A DNA stretch of 64,000 bases from a virus: positions 62,001 to 126,000 of the IMG/VR virus record IMGVR_UViG_3300035698_012962; one strand, written 5' to 3'. A program made the translations under genes and the position numbers. Below the pieces are notes generated by a model, which saw only the letters and a program-made list of their open reading frames with translations, did no database searches and was not told the origin of the DNA. This document shows positions 1 to 9,603 of this stretch, in pieces; within the stretch, counting starts at the first letter, position 1, and each line of letters opens with the position of its first letter.

Positions 1-336
1 TGCTTGTAGTATTTCTCTCTTGAAATCTTTTTTATTTCCTTTTTTAATTTCAGCCTTTATCCAATCATTTGAGCTCCAATAATCTGCCCATTTTGATTCT
101 TTCACTACTCTTTTTTTAGATGGTGGTCTACCACCTATACCTTTCTCTTTTCGTTCTTCTTTTATTTTAGCGAGTTCTCGTTTCCCAATCTTAACGTTAC
201 GAATAGAGATAATAGATTTTTTTCCGATATAGTAATTCCCGGTTGGTATATGAGTTATTTTATATACAAACCCTTGTGTATCTTTTGGAAAATCATCTAT
301 TGATGAAACTTCCTTGTTATTGTATAACCAATTCAT
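1..336 (-). CDS. GIY-YIG (Seg-like) endonuclease, 3' end cut by window
   Basis: Read from the ATG at 336, the frame is open to base 1, so the carboxyl end lies outside the window (112 codons visible). Near the amino end, FVYKITHIPTGNYYIGKKS fits the GIY-YIG core (aromatic-V-Y-K-I then YYIGKKS). After it comes a basic stretch and WADYWSSNDW, which recurs in T4-type Seg-like endonucleases and related phage proteins. Such enzymes nick or cut DNA, often as free-standing homing nucleases. The gene starts two bases after the stop of the small gene at 338-508 and belongs to the same transcript. The catalytic Glu and any DNA-binding module cannot be seen here, so activity is unproven. Confidence 0.75.
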   Translation of the reverse strand, partial: MNWLYNNKEVSSIDDFPKDTQGFVYKITHIPTGNYYIGKKSIISIRNVKIGKRELAKIKEERKEKGIGGRPPSKKRVVKESKWADYWSSNDWIKAEIKKGNKKDFKREILQA

Positions 337-337
337 T

Positions 338-508
338 TTAACCTCTAGGTGTATCTGAATATCTTGTTGTTGGTACAGCGCCATTTCGTGCTTGCTCTAA
401 TTCCTTGTCGGAAAGTTTTGATTTTGTTATAGGTGTTTTACTTTTACTTTTATCAATTTTTGATGATAAATCTGAAGCGTTATAGATATCTAATATTGTT
501 TTTGCCAT
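338..508 (-). CDS. Small hydrophilic protein, 56 aa
   Basis: This short gene starts MAKTILDIYNASDL, has a Lys/Ser-rich middle (SKIDKSKSKTPITKSKLS) and ends TRYSDTPRG. I do not recognise it. Support comes from a good ATG, a candidate late promoter 18 bases upstream (526-537), and a stop two bases before the ATG of the GIY-YIG gene. Its place at the end of the virion cluster and its low complexity suggest a small structural or assembly protein, but this is only inference from position. Confidence 0.65.
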   Translation of the reverse strand: MAKTILDIYNASDLSSKIDKSKSKTPITKSKLSDKELEQARNGAVPTTRYSDTPRG

Positions 509-525
509 AATTTATTTCCCTTTAG

Positions 526-537
526 TATAAGTATAAG
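526..537 (-). promoter_or_regulatory. Candidate late promoter motif
   Basis: On the minus strand this reads CTTATACTTATA, and the identical 12-mer occurs at 23038-23049. It lies 18 bases before the ATG at 508. It resembles, but does not match, the T4 late -10 box TATAAATA. A gp55-like sigma factor is encoded at 17000-17725, so a dedicated late promoter is expected. Confidence 0.45.
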
Positions 538-548
538 GTTTTTTAAAA

Positions 549-1661
549 TTACGTATCTAATCGTATAACAAAGTTTACTGGGTAATCGGGAAGAGATTTT
601 ATCGGTTGAGTTAATTTACCAATAGCTAACAATTCTCTATTATTGTTATATAATCCAATAGTTGTAATATAAGGAGCTAAAAAGGAACCTGTTTGGTCTA
701 ATATTCCTATTTTCTCATAATCATTAAATGAGCCTGAAACCGATGGGTTAAAATCAGATATAAATGAACGTTTTACAATTGGTATTGTTTTTGTAGTTTC
801 TTCACCAAATACACCCAAAATTGGTATCTGTTCTATTGCAGTTGGGTTTTGTGAAACATTAAATTCGTCTTCTTCTACGGTTAAAAAATACTCCAATTCG
901 TAAATAGTCTTTGTACTATTCAATTCAATATTGAATTCACTAAGAAAACTTAATACATTACTACTAACTACATTTATTACAACTATTCCCGATTCATAAA
1001 ATATATTTCCAATTTGTTCGGAATAAAGTGTAAGGCCGCCTATACTTAATTCCGGTTCCTCTATAATTAAAATATTTTCATTTGTATCCAATTCTAATAA
1101 TGTGAACTCTTTTGTTTCATTTTCATATGTTAAAATAATAGAGTTTGCATTAATATCTATTGAATTTATTTCAAATGTATAATCAATAGTATTATTAGTT
1201 AATATGAGAATATTATCATCTAAATTAACTAATTTTGTTTTATAGATGGTATGGGTATTACTATATAAGTTAGAGTAACCGTCATCTGTTATAGTTATAT
1301 TTTCTACAGAATTTGAAAGTTTAAATGTAGTTCTTCTTATCCCCTCACCATAAATCATTGGCGGAACAGAAAATACAATAGCATCTTCAAATAAAGTACG
1401 TTCAATATTTATCCCTCTATACTTTCTATCTCCTAAATCTGTTATACTACCTATATCATCACTGTAGTATTGTTTTTTTATTGATTGGTATAACGGATAT
1501 TGGTACACACCATTTGTAGTTGGGGCAGTAGTTGGATCAAATTCCCCACCGATTAACTTTTGTATTCTAAATACAGGTAAATCATTTTCATCCAATAACC
1601 ATCTCTTATATACTTGAAATGGTCTAATTGAGCTATCGGTATCTGGTATTTGTTTATACAT
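549..1661 (-). CDS. Virion protein with repeat-family carboxyl end (baseplate/tail-fibre type)
   Basis: The 370-residue product is beta-rich, acidic and free of membrane segments, as expected of a tail or baseplate appendage. I know no function for it. Its last ~40 residues (ITTIGLYNNNRELLAIGKLTQP...) match the end of the next gene upstream, 1741-2991 (ITSIGLYDSSNEMLAIAKTSQP...), so the two share a terminal domain. Both also have a residue pattern of N-P-T near 'SQNPTAIEQIPI' / 'SNNPTFADRTTGEF' before it. The gene is the last large member of a virion block running back to the gp5-like spike. A late-type motif (around 1692-1704) and 80 non-coding bases precede it. It could be a fibre, a fibre attachment protein or a neck protein. 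Confidence 0.75.
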   Translation of the reverse strand: MYKQIPDTDSSIRPFQVYKRWLLDENDLPVFRIQKLIGGEFDPTTAPTTNGVYQYPLYQSIKKQYYSDDIGSITDLGDRKYRGINIERTLFEDAIVFSVPPMIYGEGIRRTTFKLSNSVENITITDDGYSNLYSNTHTIYKTKLVNLDDNILILTNNTIDYTFEINSIDINANSIILTYENETKEFTLLELDTNENILIIEEPELSIGGLTLYSEQIGNIFYESGIVVINVVSSNVLSFLSEFNIELNSTKTIYELEYFLTVEEDEFNVSQNPTAIEQIPILGVFGEETTKTIPIVKRSFISDFNPSVSGSFNDYEKIGILDQTGSFLAPYITTIGLYNNNRELLAIGKLTQPIKSLPDYPVNFVIRLDT

Positions 1662-1740
1662 TTATTGATCCTATAAAAAAGTTCCTTATATAATTAAATA
1701 TAAGAAACTTTAATTTTATACTTTTAATTAATATCCTCTA

Positions 1741-2991
1741 TTAAAATGAAATTTTCACCTTGACCAAAACTTCTTTATCGAAGGATTTAGCCACAGGTTG
1801 AGATGTTTTAGCAATCGCCAACATTTCATTCGAACTATCATAAAGACCAATAGAAGTTATAAACACTTTTGGATCTCTTTCAAATGATTCTTCTACAAAT
1901 TCACCTGTCGTTCTATCCGCAAATGTAGGATTATTTGAAAAATTAAATTCTCTATTAGTAGCTCTTACAAAATAATGAGAAGTTGATATGTTTTCTTTTC
2001 GTCTACCTTCTAAATCACCACCTAATTTAACCATATTGTATACTAGGGCGTGATTTGCAATATCAGTATCACCACTTGTCCATCCACCTGAAGGAACTAA
2101 CACAGGAGCAACTTGCTCTACTCCATCAATATCTGCAACAGACCCTATTTTATCATGCATTGCAGTTGGATTAAGAATAATAATACCATGATCAGGATAA
2201 AATAATCCAAATCCTCTACCAGCAGAATCAGTTGTATTTAAAACCACTGAATCGTTTTGTGTACCAAGTAATAAGTTTCCTTCTACGATATTAAATACTT
2301 TACCACTTACACCCAATTCATTTTCAAATTTCATTCCGCTATCATCAATAAATTCAAAACTTCCTGATGAACCTGAAATCATTAATGATATATTACCCGG
2401 ATCAACTCTTTCTCTGTATCTAGATCTTGATATATTGATAACATAAATATCATCAGAATCATACTCACCTAAGAACGTAAACTTATCATCTACTGGTTGT
2501 AATAATAATGATTTATATTGACCATACGTAGTTCTAGTTGGAAATAATGCATCATCGTTAAAATTTAATGGTACAGAACCACTACCCACGCTATGTCCGT
2601 ATGCTACTGATAATTGTGTTTCTGCTCCGTCATCATAAGAACCATCACCTTCATTTGGATTTGCTTGATATACGTTCCAATAATATTTACCTGAAACGGA
2701 ACCTGTTTGTTCGGATGATGTGAAAAATGTTTCCAATGATCCTCTTCCACCACTCCATAATCCAGTAGTTACTACTTCTTGTCTACCTTCTACTTTATCG
2801 AACTCATTAAATCGTTTGTAAATACCTGAAGCAGAAACACCAGAAACAGTTGTTAATTCATCTGCACCTTGTAGGTACTCATTAATAAGATTTTGTAATT
2901 GAGCAGATGATAAATCACCTCCTGCTGAATCTAAATATTGTTGAAGTCTTGATGATAGGGATGCTCCCTGTTCTCCTGTTATTCTTGCCAT
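1741..2991 (-). CDS. Virion protein sharing a terminal domain with its neighbour
   Basis: This 416-residue protein begins MARITGEQGASLSSRLQQYLD with a short helical region, followed by a Gly/Ser/Asp-rich beta region that repeats 'SGS' and 'SG.SG' segments typical of extended virion proteins. The final 40 residues are homologous to those of 549-1661. There is no signal peptide or membrane segment. The start is nine bases before the stop of 3000-3632, so the two are co-transcribed. A tail or baseplate appendage role is inferred from neighbours and composition; I cannot assign a T4 counterpart. Confidence 0.75.
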   Translation of the reverse strand: MARITGEQGASLSSRLQQYLDSAGGDLSSAQLQNLINEYLQGADELTTVSGVSASGIYKRFNEFDKVEGRQEVVTTGLWSGGRGSLETFFTSSEQTGSVSGKYYWNVYQANPNEGDGSYDDGAETQLSVAYGHSVGSGSVPLNFNDDALFPTRTTYGQYKSLLLQPVDDKFTFLGEYDSDDIYVINISRSRYRERVDPGNISLMISGSSGSFEFIDDSGMKFENELGVSGKVFNIVEGNLLLGTQNDSVVLNTTDSAGRGFGLFYPDHGIIILNPTAMHDKIGSVADIDGVEQVAPVLVPSGGWTSGDTDIANHALVYNMVKLGGDLEGRRKENISTSHYFVRATNREFNFSNNPTFADRTTGEFVEESFERDPKVFITSIGLYDSSNEMLAIAKTSQPVAKSFDKEVLVKVKISF

Positions 2992-2999
2992 AATTAATT

Positions 3000-3632
3000 T
3001 TAGTTATTTTCTATATAATTTATTGTTATTGGAATAGTTACAGAACCTCCTGTTTCGTTTCCATAAACTGTTAAAGTAGTTTGTTTTGTCTTTGTGATAG
3101 ATGGGTTTGGAATAAATCTAAATTCTAAACCTGTCGTTACCTGTGCAGTTGAAGTAACTTCATCACCTAAAAATATTGGTGTAGTTCCTGCGGAAACATC
3201 TAATCCTTCACCTATGATAGTACCTACTTCTTTATTTGCTAGAACTGCGGTATAGCCAGCTGTTCTATTTCTTGTTGGATTAGTAGATGGTGTTAGTGCA
3301 ACTTCGCCAGAATTTTGATTTACTGTAATACTTTCTACACCTAATGTTACAATAGGAATTCTTGTTGTATTTTTTGGTAAAGTTACTAATTTATTTCTCA
3401 ATGATTGTGTTTCTATTGGAGATGCTTCTAAGATAGGTGTGGCTTTGATTGCTGCATCATAAAACGCTGAACCTTTTGGATGGGCTGGTTCATATAAAGT
3501 GTAATCAATTTCATCATCACTCAATGCGAATTGTGTAATTTCAATTCCCAATCCAGTTGCCAATCTCTCTCTTCCTTTTTTTGTAAGGATGGCATCTACT
3601 ATAATTTCTCCGTTTCCGTTTATATATCCCAT
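3000..3632 (-). CDS. Virion-associated protein, 210 aa
   Basis: The amino end MGYINGNGEIIVDAILTKKGRERLATG, followed by 'ITQFALSDDEIDYTLYEPAHPKGSAFYDAAI', is a pattern I recognise from unnamed structural proteins of large myophages, where it usually sits beside tail or baseplate genes. The carboxyl half is beta-rich with regularly spaced Thr and Val, ending 'VTIPITINYIENN', and looks like an immunoglobulin-like fold. A candidate late motif (3665-3676) lies 33 bases before the start. The exact role is unknown. Confidence 0.75.
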   Translation of the reverse strand: MGYINGNGEIIVDAILTKKGRERLATGLGIEITQFALSDDEIDYTLYEPAHPKGSAFYDAAIKATPILEASPIETQSLRNKLVTLPKNTTRIPIVTLGVESITVNQNSGEVALTPSTNPTRNRTAGYTAVLANKEVGTIIGEGLDVSAGTTPIFLGDEVTSTAQVTTGLEFRFIPNPSITKTKQTTLTVYGNETGGSVTIPITINYIENN

Positions 3633-3664
3633 ATCGTTGTTGTAATTTAATTAGTTGTATATAC

Positions 3665-3676
3665 TATAAGTATAAT
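3665..3676 (-). promoter_or_regulatory. Candidate late promoter motif
   Basis: The minus strand reads ATTATACTTATA, sharing TTATACTTATA with the copies at 526-537 and 23038-23049. It sits 33 bases before the ATG at 3632 in the short gap behind the 1518-residue virion gene. Confidence 0.45.
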
Positions 3677-3714
3677 AATTTTTAATTTTGATAATAATTT
3701 ACCATTTATATTTT

Positions 3715-6700
3715 TTATTCATCACTTACTATCAAGATTGGTTCTCCACTTCCACGTTCTGAATCACTTACACGTAACGTATTTGGATTAGTAACGAATA
3801 CTTCAACAGCAGTGGAACCATCTAATGTTGTTTCAGATGAATTGGTAGACCCCAAGTAATATGATCGTTCCAATCCAGTTGAAAGCCCATGTCTAAATTT
3901 ATAATGTGAATTTAAATATCCTTCAAGTGGTTTAATAGAAACAATACTTCCGTCTCCTGGTATTGAAGTTGGTGAAGAACCACTTACAGGTTGCGTGTTT
4001 AATTTATAAGAAAATTGCTCAACATCTACTAACTCACTACCACTTGGCATCAATACTATGTTTCTTTCTTTAAATAATTCTACATATAAACCTTCTCTTT
4101 TGATATTGTTAAATGAATCTCTGTATACTCTACTTACATAACCATTGTTACCAAATATTCCAAATCCTCCAACTGCTGGATTTTCAAATCCACCCATTCC
4201 AATTTGTGTCTGTGACCCAAATGCATCTACTTCACTTGTTATAGTTGGTGAAATAATACCATCAATTTCAGCAAATAAATTCTTATAATCACCTATCACA
4301 GTTGTTAAATCTTCTACATCTATTTTTGAAAGTAATTCTCTATAATCTACTTGTATTTCTGTAAAATCTTCTTCATTGATGATAGCTTCGTATGATGGAA
4401 GTGTAGTTAATATATTTACTTCTTCACTTGCATCAATTTCTACGTACCTCCCAATTTCTTCAGCAATAGTTTTAATAGTTTCACCCACTTCAACTTTCGC
4501 TTCATTTAAAGAAGATTCTGCTGTTGGTTTATCCCATCTTACTTTTGATCTTTCTAAAAAATGAGGTTCGATTAATAATCCTTTAGAGTATTTAGTTCTA
4601 GATGGTATTACATTCTCTACCATTTTGAATACAGACTTATCAATGTACCGTATTAGACGAATATACTCGTAGATATCCAAATTCAATCGTTGGAAATAAT
4701 ATTTTCTTATTTTTTTAAGTTCTTTGTAATCATCTCTGTACGTATCGGAAGGATCTCCAATATAATCATCAATATTAAAACTCCCGAATGATTTCACAAT
4801 ATCCATATTAACTTCTTTCATTGGAGAAAAGAATAACCCCAATCTATTTGAATCTACAGGCGCTCGATCAAATGATTTTTTTGTTGAGCGAGATTTAGAG
4901 GATAACTCACTTATAAGTTCGATATCTTCTATTCTTGTCTTATCACTGTATGTAAATCCTAACGATGGAATATCAGCGGTAACCGTTCTATCATATGTAA
5001 AATGAGAATATGGATATTCTGTAATAGAAGGGAATCCCACAGCGGTTCCGTATTCTCCATATGAGAAATTTGGAGAAACATTTTTAATTTCAGTATCTAT
5101 ACCTCTATTTTTAGGGTATTCAAAATCCATTCTAAATATTAAATCAATAGTAGAAGATTTAAATTGGTTCCCATCAATACTATCTGGAGATAATGTATGA
5201 TTATTAAATCTATCTTTATCTAATGGTACTTTCCATAATCTAAATTCATCTATATTACCAATAAAACCATCACCTATCTCAATTGTAGATGGAATACTTA
5301 CATCCCACATCGAATATTGAGTTGAAACAGAACCTGAACCATATGATTTTATTCTACCTTGATCTGCTTGCTGTCCATACACTGTAAATGTTTCATTTAA
5401 ACCAACCACTTCTCTATTTAACAATACAGAAAAATATTCATTATTGTATGCTAAAAATGGTTCGGATTGGAACGTTTCACTTCCTGATACTGATCCAGAT
5501 AGTGTATTTATTTCAAATTGTAAATATCCTAAATCTTCACTTCCTGTTGATGGTTCTAATGTCAAATTCCAATTAGTATCATATTGAACTAACGATTGTG
5601 AAGTTCTATTATCTGTTTTAACTCTTAATTCTATTCCGTTTGGTATACCATCTGTTACGTTGTATTCTTTCCAATCAACTTCTATTTTTGATGTACCATT
5701 AAATACTAAAGAAGCACTTAACTCATCATACGTAAATTGTGTTGTATTTGCATCGTTCGGATTTCTAGGACCTCCAAACTCTATAACAGTTAATAATGAT
5801 TGTGGAATCCCATATGTCGATAATATAGCGTGTATTGAACGTTTTGTTCCTTTATTTTTTAATAAATATGGAAGATTGTTTAATATACGTCTCCAAATTT
5901 GTTTTTGATAAGTAGAACCTGCAGAATTCTCCACTAATTGTTGTTCTGGATCAACTGCACCGAACGCAAGTTCCCAAAGTTGTTGTTTTGCTACTGAAGA
6001 GTTTAATTCCCAACCAAATGAAGACACCATATGATACACTAAATCATCAATGATACCATTATTCTTTTCAGCCTCAACAATTTTAGATTCTTTAATTGTA
6101 TTTATATACGACCACAAAATATCATAATGTTGCCCAATCATATCAAAGAATAATAAAAATTCTTCGTTATTTGTATCTATTTTAATATGGTTTGGTAAAT
6201 TATTGGATAGTTTGTTAGAATTATTCTTATCAAACTCTTTTGCAGATACTTCCATTCCATTATACCATGAAACAACTGTCGAATTGGTTGAATTTAACAA
6301 ATCACCATTTCCTTGTTTTGGATATGATAATGGATGAGTGTTATTATAGATGAAATTTTCAAACCCACTAAAACCACCTTTTATTTCATTTATTCTTGTA
6401 GTTAGACGTTTTACTTCATTATCTCTTTCAATACTTATACCAGTAACATTATCCTCTAACTCAGTTATCCGTTCCTCAACGCTCTCAATAACCTTTATTT
6501 TATACATTGAGTTAACAACTTGTTCTTCCGCAGATCCAAAATGTACAAAATTAGAGAATAAAATATCAGTATCATCTGCATATATAATTTCTAATTTTTG
6601 AGTATCAATGCCTGATTTATCAATGTACTTATTTATTAATTCAGTAGAAGATACCGAACCACTACCAATGATATCGTTAAATATTTCATATCCAAATGAA

Positions 6701-8271
6701 TCTCCGCTTACTACATCAAAGTTTGCGGGTTTCAACTTCATACAAGATTCAGTTTGATGTTCTGTTTTAACAACTTGATCTATATAAGGAGTTGATTTTA
6801 TTTTAGATATCCATAATTGTGAATTAGGTGTTATATCTGTAGGAAGTGGTTCATATAATTTAAGAACTAATGATTCTTCTATTTCTCCATTTGTAGGTAT
6901 CTCATTTCCTAGTTCATCTAAAGTAAACTCTGTAAATGTTACATCATCGGTATCCCAATTTGAAATAAGTGTAAAATCATCATTGTCAAACGATGCAATA
7001 TGAGTCAAATGTTTAGAATTGTATTCATCAAATATAGATAAATCTAATCTACGTTTGATCGTTTCATACATTCGATCTTCTGCTTCCTTACGTGTTAATT
7101 GTAATGGTGAACTTTCATACGTTATTTGAACGGTTTGTTGTTCACCTATACGATTACCATCTTTAGGTAAAAATTTAACCCAAAATGAAAAATCACTAGT
7201 ATTATTTGGATTTATAGAAAATCCTTTGTTCATTAAATCTTGAATATTGAAATTTAATGTATGTTGTGTACCAAATGTACCAAATTGTTTAAACTCTCTA
7301 CCTATACTAACATCTACAGTAGTTGCATGTTGTGAACTATATATTATTGAGAAATCAGTATTAAATCCTCTGTAATCGGCACCCATAATTTTATTTGGAT
7401 ATCTGATATTATCCATTATAGGTAATGGTGGAGGTGGCGGTGGTGGTGTAACCACAGGAGGTATCTCCGGCTCTGGTTCAGGTACTAAAGATGGTGGAAT
7501 ATATGGTGGTTTTGTATTTGGATCAATAGCATTAATAGTCAACCATCTATATCCGCCTGAAACATTAGGTTGTTCATTTCTATTTACCGCATTTAATAAT
7601 ACTTTGTGTTGCCCAATTCCATTTATAAAATCCGTTGATATAGTAATGTAATCTCCTTGTTTTACATTACTTTTACTATAGGTATGTTGTCCTTTTGGTT
7701 GATCAATTGGATTTGTAATATGAACTTGATCTGCTTTTGATAATTCCGTTAATTGGATTTTTAATTCTTGTCTATTCGTAATATCAAAATTAATCGAAGA
7801 TGGATTAATTTTTAGAGATGGTACATTAGATGAAGGTGGTGATTCTGCTTTTAAGGTGTTAAATTTAGCCACAGCCAATCTCGGTTGTATTATCCTACCA
7901 CTACTATCCAATTGATAAGCAGATGCCTCATACGTAGTATTTTGTTCTAATCCTACTAATGTATAGATACCTTTAGATCCTGTTCTATTGATACTATCAA
8001 TGATATCATTAGTTCCATCCTTTTTATATTGGATTTGGATATTTTTACTTGGAATATTATTAGTTGTATATTCTAAGTTAATAGAATTAGTAGTAGGTGA
8101 TTTAAATACTAACGAAGCAGTAGGTGTCGGTGGTGGTGGAGTGTTAAGTTCTAATTGAAAATCCAACACAATTTGAGCAGATCCATCGACATTACCAACT
8201 GGCACCTCTCTCCTTCCTATCTCATTACCATCTTTATTAAATGTTTGGACTAATATTTTTCCTAAACTCAT
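3715..8271 (-). CDS. Giant virion protein with FN3-like, polyproline and LamG-like regions
   Basis: At 1518 residues this is the largest protein of the window. Residues ~45-140 look like a fibronectin type III domain (SLVFKSPTTNSINLEYTT ... YTLVGLEQNTTYEASAYQLD). Pro-rich spacers follow, one near residue 45 and one near 265-285 (PPVVTPPPPPPPLP). The centre has a conserved-looking segment with 'KQIWRRILNNLPYLLKNKGT' and 'RSIHAILSTYGIP'. Then comes a region ending 'GFIGNIDEFRLWKVPLD', which is the signature of a concanavalin-like (LamG) jelly roll. The carboxyl third is helical. The stop-start overlap with 8268-8720 (ATGA) shows coupling. LamG folds often bind glycans, so host-surface contact is plausible. 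It may be a baseplate or tail-fibre backbone; no T4 equivalent is clear. Confidence 0.8.
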   Translation of the reverse strand: MSLGKILVQTFNKDGNEIGRREVPVGNVDGSAQIVLDFQLELNTPPPPTPTASLVFKSPTTNSINLEYTTNNIPSKNIQIQYKKDGTNDIIDSINRTGSKGIYTLVGLEQNTTYEASAYQLDSSGRIIQPRLAVAKFNTLKAESPPSSNVPSLKINPSSINFDITNRQELKIQLTELSKADQVHITNPIDQPKGQHTYSKSNVKQGDYITISTDFINGIGQHKVLLNAVNRNEQPNVSGGYRWLTINAIDPNTKPPYIPPSLVPEPEPEIPPVVTPPPPPPPLPIMDNIRYPNKIMGADYRGFNTDFSIIYSSQHATTVDVSIGREFKQFGTFGTQHTLNFNIQDLMNKGFSINPNNTSDFSFWVKFLPKDGNRIGEQQTVQITYESSPLQLTRKEAEDRMYETIKRRLDLSIFDEYNSKHLTHIASFDNDDFTLISNWDTDDVTFTEFTLDELGNEIPTNGEIEESLVLKLYEPLPTDITPNSQLWISKIKSTPYIDQVVKTEHQTESCMKLKPANFDVVSGDSFGYEIFNDIIGSGSVSSTELINKYIDKSGIDTQKLEIIYADDTDILFSNFVHFGSAEEQVVNSMYKIKVIESVEERITELEDNVTGISIERDNEVKRLTTRINEIKGGFSGFENFIYNNTHPLSYPKQGNGDLLNSTNSTVVSWYNGMEVSAKEFDKNNSNKLSNNLPNHIKIDTNNEEFLLFFDMIGQHYDILWSYINTIKESKIVEAEKNNGIIDDLVYHMVSSFGWELNSSVAKQQLWELAFGAVDPEQQLVENSAGSTYQKQIWRRILNNLPYLLKNKGTKRSIHAILSTYGIPQSLLTVIEFGGPRNPNDANTTQFTYDELSASLVFNGTSKIEVDWKEYNVTDGIPNGIELRVKTDNRTSQSLVQYDTNWNLTLEPSTGSEDLGYLQFEINTLSGSVSGSETFQSEPFLAYNNEYFSVLLNREVVGLNETFTVYGQQADQGRIKSYGSGSVSTQYSMWDVSIPSTIEIGDGFIGNIDEFRLWKVPLDKDRFNNHTLSPDSIDGNQFKSSTIDLIFRMDFEYPKNRGIDTEIKNVSPNFSYGEYGTAVGFPSITEYPYSHFTYDRTVTADIPSLGFTYSDKTRIEDIELISELSSKSRSTKKSFDRAPVDSNRLGLFFSPMKEVNMDIVKSFGSFNIDDYIGDPSDTYRDDYKELKKIRKYYFQRLNLDIYEYIRLIRYIDKSVFKMVENVIPSRTKYSKGLLIEPHFLERSKVRWDKPTAESSLNEAKVEVGETIKTIAEEIGRYVEIDASEEVNILTTLPSYEAIINEEDFTEIQVDYRELLSKIDVEDLTTVIGDYKNLFAEIDGIISPTITSEVDAFGSQTQIGMGGFENPAVGGFGIFGNNGYVSRVYRDSFNNIKREGLYVELFKERNIVLMPSGSELVDVEQFSYKLNTQPVSGSSPTSIPGDGSIVSIKPLEGYLNSHYKFRHGLSTGLERSYYLGSTNSSETTLDGSTAVEVFVTNPNTLRVSDSERGSGEPILIVSDE

Positions 8272-8720
8272 TTTACTTGTATATCACTGTTTATATTATC
8301 GTCTAATTCGGATGGATCGCTACCACCACCTCCACTTGTTCCACCACCGGACTTATTTGAAGGTTCGATGTAAGTCAATCTATAAGTAACATCGGGTGTA
8401 TATTTTTCCTTTCGCACTTCAGCAAGTGTACCATTTAATGAACGAATACTTATCGAATTTGTACCAATATTATTAGATATTTGTGTAGTTAAATTCCCTA
8501 CTTTTGCAGTATATCCTTTTTTATCTGTTTTAAATGTAATTGCTACTTTACCGATTGAATAAGTTGTACCACTACCACCACCGCCGCCTGAAGATCCCCC
8601 TGTACCACCACTTTGACTTTCATTACCTTCTCCGCTACCAGTTTCAATATCTGGATTACTATCCAGTCCCCGCTCATCGTTGGGAGAGTTAAAATTTAAA
8701 TTCGAATCTGCTGTTGCCAT
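8268..8720 (-). CDS. Gly/Ser-linker virion protein, 150 aa
   Basis: The protein has three parts: a polar amino end, a Gly/Ser linker near residues 37-52 (SGGTGGSSGGGGGSG), a compact beta segment (residues ~53-118, YSIGKVAITFKTDKKGYTAKV...), and a second Gly-rich linker near 124-133 before an acidic tail. Flexible linkers around a small domain suggest an adaptor between virion parts. It overlaps the giant protein by four bases and starts one base after the 8722-9600 stop, so it is in the same operon. I know no family for it. Confidence 0.7.
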   Translation of the reverse strand: MATADSNLNFNSPNDERGLDSNPDIETGSGEGNESQSGGTGGSSGGGGGSGTTYSIGKVAITFKTDKKGYTAKVGNLTTQISNNIGTNSISIRSLNGTLAEVRKEKYTPDVTYRLTYIEPSNKSGGGTSGGGGSDPSELDDNINSDIQVK

Positions 8721-8721
8721 A

Positions 8722-9600
8722 TTATATTTCTGTAAATGTTATTTCTGCCTTTTCTCTTATAGAAAATTTTGGAAGATGATAGTCAATACATTCTCTCATT
8801 TTTTGTAATGCTACATTATGAACGTTTAATGATATAGGTTCTTTTGTTGTTAATCTATTACCATATGTACTACTTCCTATTCTAGCATCTCTATGTTCTA
8901 TTATATAATTCATCACCTCTCTATAAGTATCTAAAATATCAATAAATGTTTTAGATAATTGTTGGGATGTAAAATACTGCTTTTTTAATTCATTTAAAAA
9001 CGAATTTCCATAATCATCTAATATTACTTTTTCTATATCATTAATATTAATTTTATCCAAATAAATCGGCATCATTTCTTTTATATCATCAAAAAACATT
9101 CCATTCTTTAAAAATGTTTCATATCGTTCTTTTAATTCCGCTTCACCTTCGGTATTATTTACTTTAATCGGTAGTACTCTTATCTCTGTTCTGGATGGAG
9201 ATACTTCATGAATCCACACCCTCATAGGTTGTTTATCAATTCCAACCCTATCATTAACTAACAAAACCTCTACTTTAAATATACCTGTGTTATACCCAGC
9301 TTCTTCTATTAACGCATCTACATCTAATTCATATTTAATAGTTTGGTTACTCCCTCTATCCGTATCCCTCACTTTTTTGAAATAAGTTGATAATTGGTTT
9401 GATGTTATGAAACGAACATTTCCATATTTCGTCTGGGGAAGTATATTATCATTTACATCATATAAAGAAAATCGAAGTACATCAGATGTACCACTTCCAT
9501 ATAAAGAAGGTTGTACTCCTTTTTCGTATACTTTACTATCTACATCATCAATAAAGTATCCTCTTTTATTTTCTATTTTTTTATATTTTTGTAATGACAT
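8722..9600 (-). CDS. Virion protein, 292 aa, unknown family
   Basis: The first ~150 residues are beta-rich (SLYGSGTSDVLRFSLYDVNDNILPQ ... FKVEVLLVNDRVG), and the rest is helical, with 'LNELKKQYFTSQQLSKTFIDILDTYREVMNYI'. No signal peptide or membrane helix is seen. It lies between the giant fibre-like protein and a coiled-coil protein, all with gaps of a few bases. It could be a fibre-connecting or baseplate-peripheral protein; this rests on position. Confidence 0.7.
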   Translation of the reverse strand: MSLQKYKKIENKRGYFIDDVDSKVYEKGVQPSLYGSGTSDVLRFSLYDVNDNILPQTKYGNVRFITSNQLSTYFKKVRDTDRGSNQTIKYELDVDALIEEAGYNTGIFKVEVLLVNDRVGIDKQPMRVWIHEVSPSRTEIRVLPIKVNNTEGEAELKERYETFLKNGMFFDDIKEMMPIYLDKININDIEKVILDDYGNSFLNELKKQYFTSQQLSKTFIDILDTYREVMNYIIEHRDARIGSSTYGNRLTTKEPISLNVHNVALQKMRECIDYHLPKFSIREKAEITFTEI

Positions 9601-9603
9601 ATT

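Noticed and set aside
4376-6601. Several plus-strand frames of 60-90 codons inside the giant virion gene
   Set aside because: They oppose a well-supported 1518-codon gene, have no promoter, and their products look random. The same holds for all other plus-strand frames in the window.
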